In this document: piece by piece, positions 12,321 through 15,644 of the stretch
Layout: each line of letters opens with the position of its first letter
Position numbering within the stretch: the first letter of the stretch is position 1
Assembly: GCA_900542965.1 (NCBI GenBank)
Contig: UQPY01000043.1
Coordinates: forward strand, 1-15,644
Direction of reading: 5' to 3'
Length of the DNA stretch: 15,644 bases
Origin: an uncultured Collinsella sp.
GTDB taxonomy: Bacteria; Actinomycetota; Coriobacteriia; Coriobacteriales; Coriobacteriaceae
The notes under the pieces: model-generated
Databases searched by the model: none
What the model saw: only the letters and a program-made list of their open reading frames with translations
Told to the model about the DNA's origin: nothing
Made by a program: the position numbers and the translations under genes

Positions 12321-13253
12321 TTACTGACGATCGAGCTTGCGGACAGCAACGCGCTTGCTGTACTCGTCGACGTGACCGAAGTCGCCGATGCCGACGGACT
12401 CAGCAACGTTGGCGCCGGTGGCCATAGCGAGCTTCATGGCCTCCTCGACGTTGTCGCGATCCCTGTACCACTTGTGCAGGAACGCAGCGAGGGTGCAGTC
12501 GCCGGCGCAGACGGAAGAAACCAGCTTGATGTTGAACTCACGCTTGGCGTACCAGATGTCCTCGCCGTTGGAGAAGTAAGCGTCGCCGCGGCTACCACGG
12601 GTGAGCAGCACGTTCTGAACGCCAGCGTCGTGAGCCATCTTCATGGCAACGCGGACCTCGTCGTCGGTGTCGACCGGCACGCCGAAGATGGCCTTCATCT
12701 CGTGATGGTTCGGCTTGATGAGCAGCGGCTTCTTGTGAGCGAGCTCCTTGAGCTTGTCGGAGGACAGGTCCAGGACGACGTCGGCGCCACGAGCCTGAGC
12801 GTGCTCCATGACCTGAGCCAGGAAGTCGGGCGTAGCTTTGGGAGGCACGGAGCCGGAAACGATCAGGCACTCGAGATCGCCCGCGGTGTCCAGGATGTTG
12901 TAGAGCTCCTCCTGGTGCTGCGGCGTGATCGGAGCACCCGGGTTCAGGATGCCGTACTCGTGCTGGCCATCGTTGACGTAGGTGTTAATGCGCGTGATAC
13001 CGTCGGTCCAGACCGGGCGGCAGAGGCAACCCAGGTTCATGACCTCCTCAACGATGAACTTGCCCGTGAAGCCAGCAAAGAAGCCGAGTGCGACGGTGTC
13101 GACGCCCATCTTCTTAAAGGCGAAGGACACGTCAAGGCCCTTGCCGTTAGCCGTGTAGCTGGCCGAGCCGGTGCGGACGTTCTCATCGGGCTCGAGCGGA
13201 GAGCTCGAAACCGTCATGTCGACAGCCGGGTTAGCGGTTAGCGTGTAGAACAT
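12321..13253 (-). CDS. PfkB-family sugar-phosphate kinase (1-phosphofructokinase-like), copy 1
   Basis: This 310-residue kinase is of the same family and length as its downstream neighbour, clearly a tandem paralogue. Motifs: TANPAVDMTV (6-15), NGKGLDVSF (36-44), SGSVPPK (133-139), LIKPNHHEM (178-186), LLTRGSRGDAYFSNG (216-230) and CAGDCTLAAFL (249-259), with catalytic Asp252. As in the other copy, GAGD is replaced by CAGD, and Asp replaces Asn in the GKGxN loop, a position that contacts substrate in this family. It starts 74 bases after ptsI, with GGGGG about ten bases before the ATG. Co-transcription with enzyme I and HPr suits a kinase for sugar phosphates delivered by the PTS. Substrate is uncertain: fructose-1-P or tagatose-6-P by family. 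Confidence 0.85.
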   Translation of the reverse strand: MFYTLTANPAVDMTVSSSPLEPDENVRTGSASYTANGKGLDVSFAFKKMGVDTVALGFFAGFTGKFIVEEVMNLGCLCRPVWTDGITRINTYVNDGQHEYGILNPGAPITPQHQEELYNILDTAGDLECLIVSGSVPPKATPDFLAQVMEHAQARGADVVLDLSSDKLKELAHKKPLLIKPNHHEMKAIFGVPVDTDDEVRVAMKMAHDAGVQNVLLTRGSRGDAYFSNGEDIWYAKREFNIKLVSSVCAGDCTLAAFLHKWYRDRDNVEEAMKLAMATGANVAESVGIGDFGHVDEYSKRVAVRKLDRQ

Positions 13254-13275
13254 TTACAGTACCCCCTGTATATGT

Positions 13276-13315
13276 GAGGGCCGCGTGGCCGGCCCATTCC
13301 AACCACGCGGTTACC
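13276..13315 (-). repeat. Hairpin between ptsI and the first kinase gene
   Basis: CCGCGTGG (13281-13288) and CCACGCGG (13303-13310) form a perfect 8-bp stem with a 14-nt loop; outer GAGG/CCTC may add pairs. No T tract follows on the minus strand, so it is more likely an mRNA stability or processing element than a terminator. Confidence 0.6.
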
Positions 13316-13327
13316 TCTGATACCAAA

Positions 13328-15031
13328 TTAGCGAGCTGCGGACTCGAGCAGTGCCTTGACCTCGGCTGCGGTGTTGCAGGCGAGCGCCTTCTCGGCGAGC
13401 TCGTCGCACTCGGCCTTGGTCCACTGGCTGATGGTCTTGCGGGCGCGCAGGATAGAAGGAGCGCTCATCGAGAACTCCTCCAGGCCCCAGCTGATCAGCA
13501 GCGGCTCGAGCAGCGGATCGGCAGCGGCTTCGCCGCACATACCGACCATGATGCCGGCCTTCACGCCGCTCTCGATGATGTTCTTGAGCGAGCGGAGCAC
13601 GGCGGGATAGTACACCTGGTACAGGTTGGAGATGGTGTCGTTACCACGGTCGGCGCACATGGTGTAGCCGATCAGGTCGTTGGTGCCGATGGAGAAGAAG
13701 TCGGCGACCTCGGCCAGACGGTCTGCGAGCAGCGAAGCGGCGGGCGTCTCGACCATGATGCCGACCTCGATGTTCTCGTTGAACTTGCGACCCTCTTCGG
13801 TCAGCTCGGCCTTGCACTGCTCGACGAGCTCCTTGACAGCCAAGACCTCCTCGACGCAGGTGACGAGCGGGATCATGATCTTGACGTCACCGAAGGCGCT
13901 AGCGCGCAGCAGAGCGCGGAGCTGGACCTTGTACTGGTCGGGATTGGCCAGGCAGTAACGCACGGCGCGGAAGCCCATGAAGGGGTTATCTTCCTTGACC
14001 ATGTGCAGATACGGAATCTCCTTGTCGCCGCCCACATCGAGCGTGCGGATGATGACCGGAGCACCCTTGAGCGCGCTGGCGACCTTACGGTAGGCGTTGA
14101 ACTGCTCCTCCTCGGAAGGAAGCTCAGCAGAGTCCATGAACAGAAACTCGGAGCGGAACAGACCGATGGCCTCGGCGTCGTGATCGAGCGCGTTGGGCAC
14201 GTCATCGGGGTTACCGATGTTGCAGGCGATGATCTTCTTGATGCCATCGGCAGTCACGGACGGCTTGCCACGGAAGGCCTCGAGGGCTGCCTTCTCGGCA
14301 GCGAAGGCCTCGGCCTTGGCGGTGTAGGCAGCGAGCGTCTCCTCGTCGGGATCGGCCTCAACGATACCCTTGCCACCGTCGACGACAACGGTCATACCGT
14401 TGCGCAGCGCGGTGCAGCTGTTGGAAACCGAAAGGACAGCCGGGATCTCGAGGGCGCGCGCAATGATCGCGGAGTGCGACGTGCGGCCACCAGTCTCGGT
14501 GACGATACCGGCAACGTGGGCCTTATCGATCGTGGCGGTCATGGACGGCGTGAGGTCGTGCACGACAACGACAGTGTTCTCGGGCAGGACGGAGAGGTCA
14601 ACGACCTCCTTGCCCAGCAGCTCGGCCAGAATACCGGTGCGGATGTCGGCGATGTCGGCCGCGCGCAGACGGAACATCTCGTCGTCCATGGACAGGAACA
14701 TGTTCTCGAACATGGTCGAGGTGTCCATGAGCGCCTGCTCGGCGCAGGTACCGCCGTCAATGGCGGCGTTGATGGCGTCGGTCATACCCGGATCCTGAGC
14801 CAGGACAATGTGTCCGCTCATGATCTCGGCCTCGGCCTCGCCCACCGTCTCCTTCATGTGGTCGGCCTGAGCCTGGGTCTTCTCGCAGAAGACCGAAAGA
14901 GCGTTCTGATAGCGCTCCTTCTCTGCTGCCGAATCAGCAACCTCGTGCGGCTCAAACGTCAAGTCGGGATCGACGGCGACCATGACAGTGCCGATACCGA
15001 TGCCCTCGGAAGCGTTGACTCCCTGATACAT
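13328..15031 (-). CDS. ptsI: PTS enzyme I (phosphoenolpyruvate-protein phosphotransferase)
   Basis: Enzyme I takes phosphate from PEP and passes it to HPr, the first step of sugar uptake by the phosphotransferase system; it is cytoplasmic. The 567-residue product has the normal length. The mobile phosphohistidine domain shows GGRTSHSAIIAR with His186. The C-terminal TIM barrel shows GLFRSEFLFMD (290-300), IIRTLDVGGDKEIPYL (327-342), NPFMGFRAVRYCL (349-361), SIGTNDLIGYTMCADRGN (447-464) and GMCGEAA with the acid-base Cys499. The ATG at 15031 is six bases after AGAGGA; the ATG at 15037 directly abuts that site and is less likely. It follows ptsH after 133 bases, with a terminator-like hairpin between. 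A weak promoter (TTGTCA at 15085-15080, TTTATC at 15062-15057 on the minus strand) might give independent expression. Confidence 0.96.
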   Translation of the reverse strand: MYQGVNASEGIGIGTVMVAVDPDLTFEPHEVADSAAEKERYQNALSVFCEKTQAQADHMKETVGEAEAEIMSGHIVLAQDPGMTDAINAAIDGGTCAEQALMDTSTMFENMFLSMDDEMFRLRAADIADIRTGILAELLGKEVVDLSVLPENTVVVVHDLTPSMTATIDKAHVAGIVTETGGRTSHSAIIARALEIPAVLSVSNSCTALRNGMTVVVDGGKGIVEADPDEETLAAYTAKAEAFAAEKAALEAFRGKPSVTADGIKKIIACNIGNPDDVPNALDHDAEAIGLFRSEFLFMDSAELPSEEEQFNAYRKVASALKGAPVIIRTLDVGGDKEIPYLHMVKEDNPFMGFRAVRYCLANPDQYKVQLRALLRASAFGDVKIMIPLVTCVEEVLAVKELVEQCKAELTEEGRKFNENIEVGIMVETPAASLLADRLAEVADFFSIGTNDLIGYTMCADRGNDTISNLYQVYYPAVLRSLKNIIESGVKAGIMVGMCGEAAADPLLEPLLISWGLEEFSMSAPSILRARKTISQWTKAECDELAEKALACNTAAEVKALLESAAR

Positions 15032-15083
15032 TCCCATTCCTCTCTCCGTGTCATGTGATAAAGCGTTTTGCCATATCCATGAC

Positions 15084-15119
15084 AAAAGAGCGCAGCTACC
15101 TTACAACAGGTCACTGCGC
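15084..15119 (-). terminator. Terminator-like hairpin between ptsH and ptsI
   Basis: On the minus strand GCGCAG (15119-15114) pairs with CTGCGC (15095-15090); inside it ACCT pairs with AGGT, giving a two-part stem. TCTTTT follows (15089-15084). The short U tract suggests partial termination, which would make HPr more abundant than enzyme I. Confidence 0.6.
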
Positions 15120-15164
15120 CCCCAAATATGAACTTAGTTGTTCAACATGCGACCCGTTTGAGTT

Positions 15165-15428
15165 CTACTCGCCAAGACCGCTCTTGATGAGCTCGATGGC
15201 AGCAGCCAGAGCCTCGGCCTCGTCAGCGCCGTCACACTTGACCTCGACCTCGGTGCCGCAGGGGATACCAGCAGCCATGAGGGCCATCGGGGACTTGCCG
15301 TTGACCTCCTTCTCGGGGGTAACGACCGTCACGTCACAGGCGTACTTGCCCATGGTGGAGGCGAACAGACCAGCCGGACGCATGTGCAGACCCTGAGGAT
15401 TAACGAGGGTAGCCTTCTCAGAAACCAT
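15165..15428 (-). CDS. ptsH: Phosphocarrier protein HPr
   Basis: HPr relays phosphate from enzyme I to sugar-specific EIIA domains. The 87-residue product has the standard size, with active-site His15 in NPQGLHMRPAG (10-20) and Ser46 in VNGKSPMALMAAGI (42-55). Ser46 is the regulatory phosphorylation position in Gram-positives; whether this organism has an HPr kinase is not shown here. AAGGAG lies six bases before the ATG at 15428, and longer in-frame extensions upstream are rejected. It is the first gene of the ptsH-ptsI-kinase-kinase set. Its leader can fold so that the ribosome site is paired (see the leader entry). Confidence 0.96.
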   Translation of the reverse strand: MVSEKATLVNPQGLHMRPAGLFASTMGKYACDVTVVTPEKEVNGKSPMALMAAGIPCGTEVEVKCDGADEAEALAAAIELIKSGLGE

Positions 15429-15431
15429 AAT

Positions 15432-15478
15432 TGACTCCTTTTTGTGTTTAACCCCTGTCATGCATGTGGCAGGAGTCA
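15432..15478 (-). promoter_or_regulatory. ptsH leader: possible ribosome-site-masking hairpin
   Basis: In the ptsH message TGACTCCT (complement of 15478-15471) is perfectly complementary to AGGAGTCA (15439-15432), which is the Shine-Dalgarno sequence. Between them an imperfect palindrome (15454-15473) competes, because it overlaps the upstream arm by three bases. This could be a two-state control of HPr translation, or chance. The rest of the gap (15479-15623) is AT-richer with several -10-like strings such as TAATAT, but no confident promoter. Confidence 0.4.
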
Positions 15479-15623
15479 GATTCACGACGTTGTTTATATT
15501 AACTCACATCAAACGGTTTTTCATTATGTTTCAGACGAATTATTGGACAGATGTGTTTGTCGTCCGCTTGCTCGCCGGGCGGGCGCGGGTTAAGTTTGCT
15601 GCTCTACAGTCCTGCGCAAGACG

Positions 15624-15644
15624 GAAAGCACATTAAGTGCTTTC
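15624..15644. repeat. Hairpin at right edge, possible terminator of a neighbouring gene
   Basis: GAAAGCAC (15624-15631) and GTGCTTTC (15637-15644) form a perfect 8-bp stem with a 5-nt loop ATTAA. The window ends at the last base of the right arm, so a following T tract cannot be seen. It may terminate a gene arriving from the right. Confidence 0.5.

Noticed and set aside
11173..13241. Plus-strand open frames opposite both kinase genes
   Set aside because: Both resemble each other only because the kinases beneath them are paralogues; no independent coding evidence.
13274..15058. Plus-strand open frame of nearly 600 codons opposite ptsI
   Set aside because: It mirrors the ptsI codon pattern, rich in Leu, Gly, Asp and Val, with no domain; enzyme I is certain on the minus strand.
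15479..15560. TGTGA-containing string upstream of ptsH considered as a CRP-type site
   Set aside because: Only one half-site, TGTGA, is present; the matching TCACA half at the right spacing is missing.

Overview
The window looks chromosomal, from a GC-rich member of the Coriobacteriia (Actinomycetota), most likely Collinsella or a close relative. That rests on gene content, GC-rich codon use, strong AGGAG-type ribosome sites and familiarity with the protein families; no database comparison was possible. It splits at about 7.1-7.2 kb into two parts of different character.

Left part (1-7108), cobalt/tetrapyrrole metabolism and transport. On the minus strand lie two anaerobic cobalamin-pathway methyltransferases, cbiF and cbiD; cbiD runs off the left edge. 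Divergently, on the plus strand, a strong promoter (TTGACA-17-TATCAT) leads into a cobalamin riboswitch with a following intrinsic terminator. These control a five-gene transport cluster: a Tat-exported, lipid-anchored CbiK-type chelatase; a small lipoprotein; a lipoprotein with an N-terminal beta-rich domain fused to an ABC solute-binding domain; a FecCD-type permease; and an FecE-type ATPase with an unusual 120-residue C-terminal extension. The inferred job is surface capture of cobalt or a metallated or unmetallated tetrapyrrole, possible metal insertion or removal outside the membrane, and import, shut down when cobalamin is plentiful.

Junction (7110-7217). Directly after the ATPase lies a short, stop-truncated remnant of an IS3-family transposase. 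The left cluster may therefore have been placed here by recombination.

Right part (7220-15644), housekeeping, all on the minus strand. In transcription order from the right edge: ptsH (HPr), ptsI (enzyme I), two tandem PfkB-family sugar-phosphate kinases, cca (tRNA nucleotidyltransferase), tRNA-Glu(CUC), an integral-membrane flippase-like protein (UPF0104/LPG-synthase TM family), and a TetR-family regulator whose promoter is overlaid by a perfect inverted repeat. Every gene of the pts-kinase group is followed by a hairpin, three of them terminator-like. This suggests stepwise decreasing expression from HPr to the last kinase. The ptsH leader can also fold to mask its own ribosome binding site.

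No rRNA, CRISPR array or intact mobile element was seen.
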